The position numbers were made by a program, and so were the translations under genes. 64,000 nucleotides of DNA from the NCBI RefSeq assembly GCF_009827635.1, contig NZ_WTYW01000001.1:1072001-1136000 (forward strand), in the 5' to 3' direction. Of the stretch, positions 50,947 through 61,738 are shown one piece after another (the stretch's first letter is position 1; the number at the start of each line of letters is the position of its first letter). Under the pieces are notes generated by a model. That model saw only the letters and a program-made list of their open reading frames with translations, did no database searches and was not told where the DNA came from. The stretch is from Parapontixanthobacter aurantiacus (GTDB lineage Bacteria; Pseudomonadota; Alphaproteobacteria; Sphingomonadales; Sphingomonadaceae).

Positions 50947-51507
50947 ATGTTAAGAGTTTCTAACCTGCAATTCGCAGCGCTGCTCGGCGCGGCGACACTC
51001 GCCCTCGGAGGTTGCGCCAGTTCGACGCCCTATCAATCCGCGCAAAGTACCGGAAACGAATATGGTTATTCGAGCGAACAGCTAGCTTCGGACCGCTATC
51101 GCGTGATGTTCGAAGGCAATGATTTCACTTCGCGCGAAACCGTGGAAAACTATCTCCTGTACCGGGCAGCCGAACTGACGCGGCGCAACGGCTATTCGAA
51201 TTTCACGCTGCTGAACGACAATACCCAGCGAGAACTGGATGTCGACACCGTTCCCACAACGACTTTCGCCGGCGCCTATCCGGGCTGGGGTCCGACGTGG
51301 TATTACGGCACCGGGTTCGGCACGGCATACGATCCGTTTCTGGGCAGCACTTATCCCGCGCAGCGTATCCAGACGAGCGATCAGTACCGTGCCTCCGCAA
51401 CCATCCGGATGTATAATGGCATGAACACCAATGCGAGCGGGCCCACGTTTGATGCGTCCGACGTTCTTGCGCGCTTGGGCGACAACGTCGAAATGCCCGA
51501 AATGTGA
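50947..51507 (+). CDS. CC0125/CC1285-type lipoprotein
   Basis: A 186-residue lipoprotein of the family named after Caulobacter CC0125/CC1285. The signal peptide ends in LGGCASS (Cys near 23). The mature part starts with GYSSEQLASDRYRVMFEGND and YLLYRAAELTRRNGYSNFTL, the family core, then a Gly/Tyr/Trp-rich segment (GAYPGWGPTWYYGTGFG) and a beta-rich end. Function unknown; likely in the outer membrane. The ATG 50947 directly precedes the signal peptide; the frame from 50770 overlaps the bamD leader. The 175-base gap 50772-50946 holds the divergent promoters. Confidence 0.88.
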   Translation: MLRVSNLQFAALLGAATLALGGCASSTPYQSAQSTGNEYGYSSEQLASDRYRVMFEGNDFTSRETVENYLLYRAAELTRRNGYSNFTLLNDNTQRELDVDTVPTTTFAGAYPGWGPTWYYGTGFGTAYDPFLGSTYPAQRIQTSDQYRASATIRMYNGMNTNASGPTFDASDVLARLGDNVEMPEM

Positions 51508-51627
51508 CGTCAGAGGCGGTGCCGCGGGGTGGTCAAATGCAAGGCCAATTGGTTGTCGCACTGTTAAGCTTTGTGATCTAAGGCTTCGCAAGAATTGAAC
51601 GTAATTTCGCAGAGCCAATCCCACAGC

Positions 51628-52599
51628 ATGACACCGCCCGCGCCCGCATCCGGCACGACCCGCAATCGCGACGCCGAGGATCGGGTGGCGCTTACGGTCG
51701 CGATCTGCACATTCAAGCGCAACGAGCCGCTTCGTCTGCTGCTCGAAACGTTGCAGAAGCTGGCGAAGGCGGACGCCGACATCTATCGCCTTGGAGTAGT
51801 CGTCGTCGACGACAGCGCGGACCAGCAAGCCGAAGGCGTCGTGGCGAACTTTGCCGACAAGTTCGAAAGAGGCATCGAATATCGCCATTCGGGAAAGCGC
51901 AATATCTCCATCGCACGAAACCTCGTGCTGGAGACTGCAGCAGAGGGCGGCGCGGCATGGATCGCTATGACCGACGACGACTGCGAACCCGGCGAGGCGT
52001 GGCTTAGGGAATTGCTCCGCGTGCAACGCGAATACGACGCCGATGTCGTGACGGGCCCGCTTTACAGGCGCGCCCCCGATCACGCACCGAACTGGCTTAA
52101 AACCCAGCCATTCCTCAGTGTCACCGCATTTCAGGCCGAAACTGGTCATGAGATGGCGTTGGCCTTCACCAACAACAGCATGATCTCCGGACAGTTGCTG
52201 CGCGAGCGAAGTGACCTGCGTTTCGATCCCAAGTTCGGGCGGATCGGCGGCGAGGACATGGTGTTCTACCGGCAGGTCGCAAGAGAAGGGTATCGCATCG
52301 TCTTCGCCAAGGACGCGAAGGTCTACGAGAACGAGGAGGCGGATCGGCTTACCCTCGGCTATCAGATGCGGCGGCATTACTGGATCGGCAATTCATCGGT
52401 CCTGACCATGCTCAAAGGCGGATCGAGCCGCGGGCGGATGGCGGTGCACAGTGCAGGTGTGGCAGCGCGGGCGATCATGCGGCCGGCTAGCCGCCTTGCA
52501 AAAGGACAATCGCCGCAAATTCTCTATTGCGCGGCACAGCTATGCGAAGCGGCCGGCAAACTCGTCGGTGCGGCGGGCTTCGAAGTGAAGCACAAATAG
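51628..52599 (+). CDS. Glycosyltransferase family 2 (ExoM-like)
   Basis: A 323-residue GT-A fold glycosyltransferase using a nucleotide sugar to extend an exopolysaccharide or lipid-linked glycan on the cytosolic face. TVAICTFKRNEPLRLLLETL opens the nucleotide fold, AMTDDDCEP carries the metal-binding DxD, and FGRIGGEDMVFYRQVAREG gives the catalytic ED motif. The general layout resembles ExoM-like enzymes. No membrane segments. The start is uncertain: ATG 51628 lacks a clear ribosome binding site, and the frame opens at TTG 51595. The 120 bases before it (51508-51627) carry no recognised motif. The acetyltransferase gene follows after 20 bases. Confidence 0.85.
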   Translation: MTPPAPASGTTRNRDAEDRVALTVAICTFKRNEPLRLLLETLQKLAKADADIYRLGVVVVDDSADQQAEGVVANFADKFERGIEYRHSGKRNISIARNLVLETAAEGGAAWIAMTDDDCEPGEAWLRELLRVQREYDADVVTGPLYRRAPDHAPNWLKTQPFLSVTAFQAETGHEMALAFTNNSMISGQLLRERSDLRFDPKFGRIGGEDMVFYRQVAREGYRIVFAKDAKVYENEEADRLTLGYQMRRHYWIGNSSVLTMLKGGSSRGRMAVHSAGVAARAIMRPASRLAKGQSPQILYCAAQLCEAAGKLVGAAGFEVKHK

Positions 52600-52619
52600 C
52601 CCGAAAAGGGGAATGACAG

Positions 52620-53681
52620 ATGGATTGCCGACTGGTTCGTTACGGCGAACGCGAAAACCTTTCCGAACTGCATCCCGAACTGTTCGAGAAGCGCCCGGAT
52701 CTGTGCGATCCGGCCTTTCCCGCCAATCCGGTCCCGTACGACGATGACTTCCCCTACCTGTTCTATTTTGTGGAAGACGGCGAGATCCTCGGTGCTCGCC
52801 GGGCCATGCCGGACGTGGTCCGCCGCGGCGATGAGGTGCGCGATTTCGCTTGGTGCTTCGATACGATCGTCAATCCTGCGCATCACGGTCGGGGCATCGG
52901 CACCAAACTCGTAGCCGTCCAGGTCGAAGAATTTGGGCGACGCGAGCAGCTTAGCGGAGCCGCCTTCTCTGCACCCGCCATGATGCGCATCTACGAAAAG
53001 CTCGATTACGAGGTGCTGGGGTTCACTCCGAAATATGCGCTGATCCGCAATGTCGGACCCTTCCTCCATCGCAAAGTCTCGCTTCCCTTCGTTACCGGCG
53101 CTTCCGCGTTCCTCGCCAATGTCGCGCTCGCGCTACGCACTGGTCTGAAGGGCGGTCGGGCTGCGTCTCAGGCGAACTGCCGCGAAGTCGATGCGGAAGA
53201 GTTTCGCGCGCTCGCATCGGACATCGAGCGGGACCAAACCCGCTGGCACTGGGACAAAGAGGCAGACTGGGCGACCTCGCGCCTGCAGTCGGTCGACACG
53301 ATGCATGCGGTTCGCAACGCCGAGAACCGGCTGTTGGGCGTGTTCGTTCTGCGCGAACGTGAGCCGGACGCGGAGGACGGCCCCGTCCCCGTTCGCCGCC
53401 TGACGATGATGCATTACGTCGTGGCCGACAGATCCGAAGCGCGCGAAGCTCTCGTCGCTGCGCTGGCAGATTTACTCTATGAGCGCCGTGCGGACGTCGC
53501 CGACATCGTGGTCAGCGACCCGGCTCTGATCGACGCGCTCGAACGGGCTGGCTTCATCAAGCGCGGTCCGGGAATGACATTCGTCTTCAAGCAGGTCGAG
53601 GGTGCAGAACTTTCCCATGCGAGCTCCCTTTCCCACTGGCATCTCACGCATTTCTGCAGCGACGGCTACAGCTTCGCCTGA
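52620..53681 (+). CDS. GNAT-type acyltransferase with two halves
   Basis: A 353-residue GNAT N-acetyltransferase-like protein. The first half has the acetyl-CoA motif FDTIVNPAHHGRGIGTKLVA (RxxG/A type, about 80-100) and FSAPAMMRIYEKLDYEVLG. The second half shows another region (LTMMHYVVADRSEAREALVA with ALADLLYERR and DALERAGFIKRG) of similar helix-strand order, suggesting a duplicated GNAT fold. No signal peptide. Located directly after the GT2 gene, it might add an acyl group to the glycan being made; that is inference. Its 3' end overlaps the convergent propeller gene by 16 bases. Confidence 0.8.
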   Translation: MDCRLVRYGERENLSELHPELFEKRPDLCDPAFPANPVPYDDDFPYLFYFVEDGEILGARRAMPDVVRRGDEVRDFAWCFDTIVNPAHHGRGIGTKLVAVQVEEFGRREQLSGAAFSAPAMMRIYEKLDYEVLGFTPKYALIRNVGPFLHRKVSLPFVTGASAFLANVALALRTGLKGGRAASQANCREVDAEEFRALASDIERDQTRWHWDKEADWATSRLQSVDTMHAVRNAENRLLGVFVLREREPDAEDGPVPVRRLTMMHYVVADRSEAREALVAALADLLYERRADVADIVVSDPALIDALERAGFIKRGPGMTFVFKQVEGAELSHASSLSHWHLTHFCSDGYSFA

Positions 53682-54640
53682 TCGGGCGGACGCACGAAAC
53701 GCGCCAGCGGGTCGAGAAACGCTGCGAATTTGCTCTCCAGCCGCGCCGCGTCGATGACCGTCGTATCGCCGCAATGCGAGATCGTGTGCAATCCATCCGC
53801 ATAGCGCCAACCTGGCGGCGACCGAATTTCCGAAACGGCTTCTTCGGAAAAGCCTTCCCCATCCAACTGCGCAATACGGTTGATGACGATGCTCTCGCCA
53901 TAATATCGCGAGCAGTTCTGCGCGGGCCGGAACCAGTCGTTCCCGTGCCGAAAGAAATGACCCGCCGGTCGCGCCGCGCGCGCATCGCGCTTTACCGGAT
54001 TGCCGGGATGCGGCGTCCACGGTCCGTCCAGCCCTTCGGCGTGAAAAAGGTGAAGGGTTTCGTTCTCGCCTTCATCGAGCCGCGTCGCGAACAGCCAATA
54101 TCGCCCGCCATATCGCAGGATGGAACTGTCGAGCAACGGCTCGCCTGAGATAACCGTCTTTCTAATTCCGGCATCCTGCGGATCGAGCGCCGCGACCAAT
54201 CTGGCCTCCGCTTGTTCCGGCAGGACCAAAGCCTTTCCTTCCCCCTGAAGCGTGTAGGGATAGGAAAGATGGTGCGCCTCCGACAGATAGGGTGCGACCG
54301 GGCCGAAGCTGCCATCGCGAAAACATACCCGTTCGATCGTCCCGCGCATTTCGTCCCAGCGAAGCTGTTCGAAATATATGTCGAGCCCGCCGTCGAATGC
54401 TGGCAGCGGGAATGGATCGGCGCGAAAGAGCCCGCGCTCTTCCTCCATCCACCAAACCGCCGCCAGCGCTTCGCGCTGTGCCGCCGCGCCGTTCAGCCCG
54501 GCCACATCCGCCACAGGCCGAGCCATGACCCCTACATTCCAGTTCTGACGAAAGCCGCGATAGCGCAATGCATCGCGCAACCGAGCTGCGACCCCACGTC
54601 GAGCCTGGTTTCGGGTCGTATCCTCGCTCGCCTCGGTCAT
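53666..54640 (-). CDS. Five-bladed beta-propeller protein (GH43/GINT1 N-terminal-like)
   Basis: A 324-residue protein with the motif set seen in GH43-like propellers: FRADPFPLPAFDGGLDIYFE, LSYPYTLQGEGKALVLPEQ, DSSILRYGGRYWLFATR, LHLFHAEGLDGPWTPHPGN and FRHGNDWFRPAQNCSRYYG. It matches the domain found at the N-terminus of plant glucosamine inositolphosphorylceramide transferases and in bacterial glycan clusters. Whether it hydrolyses or transfers a sugar is not known. No signal peptide, so it acts in the cytosol. It converges on the GNAT gene with a 16-base overlap and precedes lepA by 42 bases on the same strand. Confidence 0.75.
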   Translation of the reverse strand: MTEASEDTTRNQARRGVAARLRDALRYRGFRQNWNVGVMARPVADVAGLNGAAAQREALAAVWWMEEERGLFRADPFPLPAFDGGLDIYFEQLRWDEMRGTIERVCFRDGSFGPVAPYLSEAHHLSYPYTLQGEGKALVLPEQAEARLVAALDPQDAGIRKTVISGEPLLDSSILRYGGRYWLFATRLDEGENETLHLFHAEGLDGPWTPHPGNPVKRDARAARPAGHFFRHGNDWFRPAQNCSRYYGESIVINRIAQLDGEGFSEEAVSEIRSPPGWRYADGLHTISHCGDTTVIDAARLESKFAAFLDPLARFVRPPDQAKL

Positions 54641-54682
54641 TGCCCGCCTGTAGCCGCCACCCAGAGGTCGCCGTACGCCGCC

Positions 54683-56500
<1,818 letters not shown>

Positions 56501-56584
56501 GCTCGCGCCTTTAGCCGCGCGTCGCTTGCCTGTCAGCCGCCTTTTGCGCTTGCGAAGAGAAGAACGCGACGCCTCGCGAGGGTT

Positions 56585-58792
56585 CTAAACGGGCTGCGGC
56601 CCCTGCCCCTGCGTCGGAGCGCGTCCCGACAACTTGAACTGCGGGAACCCTGCCGCCTGTCCACCCGCGTCGCCGAGACCCGAATACTTGCCCGCCGGCA
56701 AGGCAGAGAGCGGAGCGCCAGCGGCCGCCAGCTCGTAAGGGCTCACGCGATGCCGTGTGCAAAGCCCGCCCGCCCCGTCATCGACAAGCGCGGATTCAAA
56801 TTCGAGGCCCTGCACATCGTCGTCGGTCCGCTTGACCGACGCCACAGCAAGCTGTCCGCCACCGAAATCGAGCACGAACATGGTGCCGACCGGTACGTCC
56901 TCAAGCCCCTCGATCATTGCTCCGGTGCGCGACAGGTTGCGCAGCGTGACCTCGTAGTAATGGTCTTCGTGAATGATGCCGATCCTGCGGAATACCGTCC
57001 GCCGCCCGGCCCGCTGCGAGCCGTCATGCGAGGGATCGAGAACCCACTCGCCCGCCGCAATTTCCTCGGCGATCTTCTCGCTCGAAAGCGGTTCGGAGAA
57101 CACGAAGCCCAGGACGTTGCCAATGCCCCGCTTCGCGAGCGCTTTCAGCAGATCGAGCGAATCGACGCCGGCGGCGACGGTTTCCATGCCGAGGACCTTG
57201 GTCAGTTCGACGATCGCCTCGACCATGTCGAGATCGCCCAACTCGTCGACCATCGTACTTTCGAAGAAGCTTTCGCCGATCTTGATGCTGCTGAACGGGG
57301 CGCGGCGTAAATAGCTCAGCGACGTGTAGCCCGTCCCGAACTGGTCGAGCGAGAGACGCACGCCGAGCTTGAAGAGGTCGGAGATCGCCTTTTCCGTCGC
57401 TGCCTGATCGGTCAGAAAGACCGCTTCGTTCATCTCGATCTCGAGCCGGGCCGGATCAAGCCCGGTTTCCTCGAGCGTCCGAGTGACCATTTCGACGAAG
57501 CCTTTCTCGCCGAATTGCACTGGCGAGACGTTCATCACGAGCCGCAGGCTGGCCGGCCATTCGCAGGCATCCTCGCAGGCTTTCTTCAATGCCCATTCGC
57601 CGATGGGCACGATGAGGCGGCTGCCCTCGGCCACGGGCAGGAAGGTCGAGGCAGGCACCCGGCCACGTTCCTCGTCGTCCCAGACATAGGTCGCCTGAAG
57701 CCCGACGACCTTGTTCCCCTTCAGCGCGACGATCGGCTGATATTCGAGCTTGAACTGTCCGGCGTCGATCGCGTCGGACAAATCGTCTTCCATCCGCTTT
57801 CTGAGATTGGCACCGTGTTCCAGCTCCGCCGAATAGAAGCGGAACTGCCCGCGCCCGCCGTTCTTGGCGGAATAGAGTGCCAGGTCGGCGGCGCGGGTGA
57901 GTTCGTCCCGCTCGATCCCGTCATAAGGTGCGATCGCAATGCCGACCGATGCGCCGATCGAGCAGCGGCCTTCCTCGACGGAATAGGGTTGCGAGAGCAT
58001 GGTGATGATCTTCTTCGCGATCTCGCCGAGCTTTCCCCGATCGTCGATGTCCGGCAGCATCACCTGAAACTCGTCGCCACCGAGCCGTCCAATCTCGCCA
58101 ATTTCACCGAGCACACTGGTCAGACGCTGAGCAACCTGCACCAGCAACTGGTCGCCTGCAGCATGGCCGAGCGTGTCGTTCACCGCCTTGAAGCGATCGA
58201 GATCCATCATCAGGATGGCACAGGTGCGCTTGGCCTGACGGAAGGTGTTGAGCGTCGAATCGATGCACTGACCCATCCGGTGCCGGTTGGAGAGGCCGGT
58301 GAGCGCGTCGTATTTTGCGAGGCGGTTCGCTTCTTCCTCGCTTCGGAATTCTTCCGTGATGTCGATCCCGCTGCCCCTGAACCCCTGGAACTCTCCCGCG
58401 CTGTCGAACGAAGGACGCCCGGACAAGCGCAGCACGATGTCGCGATTGCGATCGCAGGCCGAAACGGTGAAATTGGCGAAGGCCTTGCGGGTCCCGAGTT
58501 TCAATCCGAGAGAACGCGCGTCGTTGTCGCTCGAAATCGGCTTGAAGACGTTCTGCAGCTGCTGGCCCTTCAGCGTGTCGAGCCCCTTGCCCAGCCCGTC
58601 GGTGATGGAGGGGCTGAGATAGGTGAGCGAGCCATCCGGACCGGTCGCCCAGAAAGCGGCGAGACCGGTGTCTTCGAGGTCCTCGACGATCGACAGCTTT
58701 TCCTGCGGTTCGATACCGCGACCACCCCCGCCGCGAAGTTCGGCGGGGTTGCGGCTTTTCTTGAACAGAGCGGAAAAGGGCATTTCGCCCAT
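56585..58792 (-). CDS. PAS-GGDEF-EAL-PilZ cyclic-di-GMP protein with degenerate EAL
   Basis: A 735-residue cytosolic signalling protein. PAS-like domain about 35-150; GGDEF about 160-320 with an intact GGDEF at 238-242 and LGHAAGDQLL, so it probably makes cyclic-di-GMP. No RxxD inhibition site is visible. The EAL-like domain (about 335-580) has lost catalytic residues: the ExLxR motif reads GLQATYVW (Q366), DDFGTG reads DQFGTG (483-488), and the active-site KxD reads KIGESF. It should not hydrolyse cyclic-di-GMP. A C-terminal PilZ domain (about 595-665) has GRRTVFRR and NLSRTGAMI, fit to bind it. An inverted repeat lies upstream. Confidence 0.88.
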   Translation of the reverse strand: MGEMPFSALFKKSRNPAELRGGGGRGIEPQEKLSIVEDLEDTGLAAFWATGPDGSLTYLSPSITDGLGKGLDTLKGQQLQNVFKPISSDNDARSLGLKLGTRKAFANFTVSACDRNRDIVLRLSGRPSFDSAGEFQGFRGSGIDITEEFRSEEEANRLAKYDALTGLSNRHRMGQCIDSTLNTFRQAKRTCAILMMDLDRFKAVNDTLGHAAGDQLLVQVAQRLTSVLGEIGEIGRLGGDEFQVMLPDIDDRGKLGEIAKKIITMLSQPYSVEEGRCSIGASVGIAIAPYDGIERDELTRAADLALYSAKNGGRGQFRFYSAELEHGANLRKRMEDDLSDAIDAGQFKLEYQPIVALKGNKVVGLQATYVWDDEERGRVPASTFLPVAEGSRLIVPIGEWALKKACEDACEWPASLRLVMNVSPVQFGEKGFVEMVTRTLEETGLDPARLEIEMNEAVFLTDQAATEKAISDLFKLGVRLSLDQFGTGYTSLSYLRRAPFSSIKIGESFFESTMVDELGDLDMVEAIVELTKVLGMETVAAGVDSLDLLKALAKRGIGNVLGFVFSEPLSSEKIAEEIAAGEWVLDPSHDGSQRAGRRTVFRRIGIIHEDHYYEVTLRNLSRTGAMIEGLEDVPVGTMFVLDFGGGQLAVASVKRTDDDVQGLEFESALVDDGAGGLCTRHRVSPYELAAAGAPLSALPAGKYSGLGDAGGQAAGFPQFKLSGRAPTQGQGPQPV

Positions 58793-58848
58793 GGCTGCCG
58801 GGAACCTTTCTTGCGTGAACTGCTGGTGCTTTGCGTAAATGCGAATGG

Positions 58849-58863
58849 TTAGGATTTTCCTAA
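58849..58863. repeat. Inverted repeat in the gap upstream of the GGDEF protein
   Basis: TTAGGA (58849-58854) and TCCTAA (58858-58863) flank three bases, about 57 bases upstream of the GGDEF-EAL-PilZ start. The 250-base gap 58793-59042 serves both divergent genes; apart from this repeat I found no clear promoter or motif. Confidence 0.4.
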
Positions 58864-59042
58864 GCCGAAGGTTTAACGCAGGCCTTTCGCAAGCCCACTA
58901 TCGGTCAGTCGACGCGTTGATTTGCGTGCCCTTCAAGGATTGACGCGGGTACCCCTGCCCCTTGCCATGACCATCGGAAAGGCGCAGCGTAAAAGCCATC
59001 AAAGCGTTACGCAAAACATGATCGATCAACGGGAGGCTGCGC

Positions 59043-60362
59043 TTGCTTCACATCGCCATTATCGGAAGCGGCCCGGCCGGATATTACACGGCGGAAGCGG
59101 CAGCCAAGGAATGGGGAGAGGACGTGCGGGTCGATGTGTTCGATGCGCTGCCCGTCCCCTACGGCCTTATTCGCTCGGGCGTCGCCCCGGACCATCAGTC
59201 GATCAAGGGCGTCTCGCGCCGTTACGAAAAGACTGCGTTCAGCGACAATGTCCGCTTCGTCGGCAATGTCCGCATCGGCAAGGACGTCTCGATCGAGGAA
59301 TTGCAAAAGCTTTACGACGCCGTGGTCCTCGCAACGGGCGCGCCGCAGGACCGGACGCTCGACATCCCGGGCAATGATCTTCGCAACGTCATCGGCAGCG
59401 CCGCTTTCGTGGGCTGGTATAATGGACATCCGCAATTCGCCGATCTCGCACCGAACCTGGCAGGACGCCATGCGGTCGTCATCGGTATGGGCAATGTCGC
59501 GCTCGATGTCGCGCGCATTCTCGCCAAGAGCGAGGCAGAGTTCACTGGCAGCGATATCGTCGCTCATGCTTTCGACGCCTTGCGCCAATCTGAAATCGAG
59601 CGGATCACCATCGTCGGGCGCCGCGGCCCTTACCAGATCCAGATGACACCTAAGGAACTGGGCGAGCTCGGCGAACTGGAACGCGCTACTCCTCATGTCG
59701 CTCAGGCGGATTTACCGCCTGAAGAAGAAGATGCGATTCTCGAACCGGGCTTGCGCAAGTCGGTGGCTCACTTGCGCCAGTTCGCCGCCATTCCGGACAG
59801 CGAGCGCGGCACGAAGCCGATCGTCATCGACTTTGCCATGTTCGCCAGTCCGACGGCATTTCTCGGCGATGACACGGTCGCCGAAGTCGAACTGGAGCGC
59901 ACCGGACTCGTCGAAGGCAGGGCGGTCGGTACCGGCGAGACATTTCGCCTGCCAGCCGATCTCGTCGTGACCTGTATCGGCTATCGCACGTCACCGATCG
60001 AAGGGGTGCCGTTCGACGAGCGCGCCGGACGTTTCGCCAACGAGGACGGACGCATCCTGCCGGGACTGTACTGCGTGGGATGGGCGCGGCGCGGTCCCAC
60101 AGGAACCATCGGCACGAACAGGCCGGACGGTTATGCTCTGATCGAGAAGATCGCGTCCGACTTCGATTCGGCAGACCGAAAGAAGAAAGAAGGTCGGGCA
60201 GGGTTCGATCGCATGGCGGCGAAACGCGGCCTCAAAATCGTCACGTTTCAGGAATGGAAAAGGATCGAGGAAGCCGAAGCCGCAGCCGCTCGCGACGGCT
60301 CGCCGCGCGAGAAGTTCGTCGATGTCGAAGCGATGATGCAGGCTATTCGCCCGTCCGCGTGA
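59043..60362 (+). CDS. Ferredoxin-NADP+ reductase (adrenodoxin reductase-like)
   Basis: A 439-residue FAD enzyme that moves electrons between NADPH and ferredoxin. The N-terminal FAD motif is HIAIIGSGPAGYYTAEAAAK, then VPYGLIRSGVAPDHQSIKGV typical of adrenodoxin-reductase-like proteins, and an NADP loop AVVIGMGNVALDVARIL near 145. The C-terminal CVGWARRGPTGTIGTNRPDG completes the FAD site. The TTG start at 59043 is supported by GGGAGG six bases upstream and by the family N-terminus. It is the natural partner of ferredoxin-dependent enzymes such as KorAB. It converges on dnaN across 10 bases. Confidence 0.9.
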   Translation: MLHIAIIGSGPAGYYTAEAAAKEWGEDVRVDVFDALPVPYGLIRSGVAPDHQSIKGVSRRYEKTAFSDNVRFVGNVRIGKDVSIEELQKLYDAVVLATGAPQDRTLDIPGNDLRNVIGSAAFVGWYNGHPQFADLAPNLAGRHAVVIGMGNVALDVARILAKSEAEFTGSDIVAHAFDALRQSEIERITIVGRRGPYQIQMTPKELGELGELERATPHVAQADLPPEEEDAILEPGLRKSVAHLRQFAAIPDSERGTKPIVIDFAMFASPTAFLGDDTVAEVELERTGLVEGRAVGTGETFRLPADLVVTCIGYRTSPIEGVPFDERAGRFANEDGRILPGLYCVGWARRGPTGTIGTNRPDGYALIEKIASDFDSADRKKKEGRAGFDRMAAKRGLKIVTFQEWKRIEEAEAAAARDGSPREKFVDVEAMMQAIRPSA

Positions 60363-60372
60363 CCAAGGCGGG

Positions 60373-61500
60373 TCAGACCCGCATCGGCATCAGGACGTAG
60401 AGCGCCGGTGCCTTATCGTTTTTGCGGATGAGGGTCGGCGCGCCTGCGTCGGCAAGATGCAACTCGACCGCATCGCTGTCCATCTGGCTCAGAATGTCCT
60501 TGAGATAATTGGCGTTGAAGCCGATCTCGAGATTTTCGGCACCATATTCTGCCGCCAGCTCCTCCGCAGCCGTACCATTGTCGGGAGAAGTCACCGACAG
60601 GGTCACGCGGTCTCGGTCGAGGCCCATCTTTACTGCACGCGTCTTTTCCGTCGCGATGGTCGCTACGCGGTCGACCGCTTCGTAGAAGCTGCGCGGATCG
60701 AGCTTCAAGAGCTTGTCGTTGCCGGTCGGGATGACGCGGCTGTAATCGGGGAAAGTTCCGTCGATGAGCTTGGAGGTCAGCACGACACCGCCCTCCCCGC
60801 CGAGGGTGAACCGTATCTTGCTTGCAGACAGGTCGATCTGGACGTTTCCGTCCAGCGATTCCTCGATCAGCTTGCGCAACTCCGCCACCGCCTTGCGCGG
60901 CACGATGACGTCAGGCATCCCGGCGGCGCCCTCCGGGCGATCGAGCGTGAACCGGGCGAGACGATGCCCGTCGGTTGCCGCAGCCTTCAGAACAGGCTGA
61001 TCGTCGTCGGTGACGTGCAGGAAGATACCGTTCAGATAATAGCGCGTTTCCTCGGTCGAGATCGCGAAGCGCGTCCGGTCGATGATTTCGGCCAGCGTCT
61101 TGGCGGGCAACTCGAAGCTCGTCGGCAGGTCGCCTTCGGCGATGACCGGGAAGTCGTCGCGCGGGAGGGTGGGAAGCGAAAAGCGGCTGCGACCTGCCTT
61201 GATCGCCATGCGGCCTTCTGCTGCTTCCAGACTGACCTGGCTTCCGTCAGGCAACTTGCGCGCAATGTCGAACAGCAGATGCGCGGAAACGGTGACGGCG
61301 CCGGGCACCTCGACCGAAGCGGCGGACATATTCTCGACGACCTGCAAATCGAGGTCGGTGGCCATGACCTTGAGCGTTCCGCTTTCGGAAGCCTCGATCA
61401 GGACGTTGGACAGGATCGGTATCGTGTTACGTCGCTCGACGACCGATTGCACATGGGAAAGGCAGCGCAGGATCGTTGCGCGTTCGATTGTTGCCTTCAT
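60373..61500 (-). CDS. dnaN: DNA polymerase III sliding clamp (beta subunit)
   Basis: Processivity clamp of 375 residues (E. coli 366) that encircles DNA and holds PolIII and repair proteins. The three repeated clamp domains are visible (starting MKATIERATILRCLSHVQSV, residues about 1-125, 126-250, 251-375), and the C-terminus ends YVLMPMRV, matching the family's YVVMPMRL. ATG 61500 begins at the conserved N-terminus; the frame back to 61764 adds 88 unlikely residues. dnaA and recF are not adjacent, as is common in alphaproteobacteria. The 238-base gap to fabG (61501-61738) presumably holds its promoter but shows no obvious consensus or gene. Confidence 0.96.
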   Translation of the reverse strand: MKATIERATILRCLSHVQSVVERRNTIPILSNVLIEASESGTLKVMATDLDLQVVENMSAASVEVPGAVTVSAHLLFDIARKLPDGSQVSLEAAEGRMAIKAGRSRFSLPTLPRDDFPVIAEGDLPTSFELPAKTLAEIIDRTRFAISTEETRYYLNGIFLHVTDDDQPVLKAAATDGHRLARFTLDRPEGAAGMPDVIVPRKAVAELRKLIEESLDGNVQIDLSASKIRFTLGGEGGVVLTSKLIDGTFPDYSRVIPTGNDKLLKLDPRSFYEAVDRVATIATEKTRAVKMGLDRDRVTLSVTSPDNGTAAEELAAEYGAENLEIGFNANYLKDILSQMDSDAVELHLADAGAPTLIRKNDKAPALYVLMPMRV

Positions 61501-61738
61501 CGTCTCGTCTTCCAACCCCTCTGACGCAGCCCGAGCCGAAGCGTTATCGGTACAGAATCGCTTCGCGGCGCATGAATTTCTGCCGATACCCTTAACGTTG
61601 GCGGCTTGCGGGGCAAGCATCGCAGCGCGTCTCCGGCGATTCTTTGGGGATAATTCACCCATCTGGCACGAAGGCTCGCAGCGCCCTCTCAAACAGGGCT
61701 CGCGAACGCGACGGTAGGACCGCGCGCCCGTCGACAGT

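Noticed and set aside
51082-52377. 431-codon minus-strand open frame across the lipoprotein and GT2 genes
   Set aside because: It crosses two convincing plus-strand genes and the gap between them; no protein motifs.
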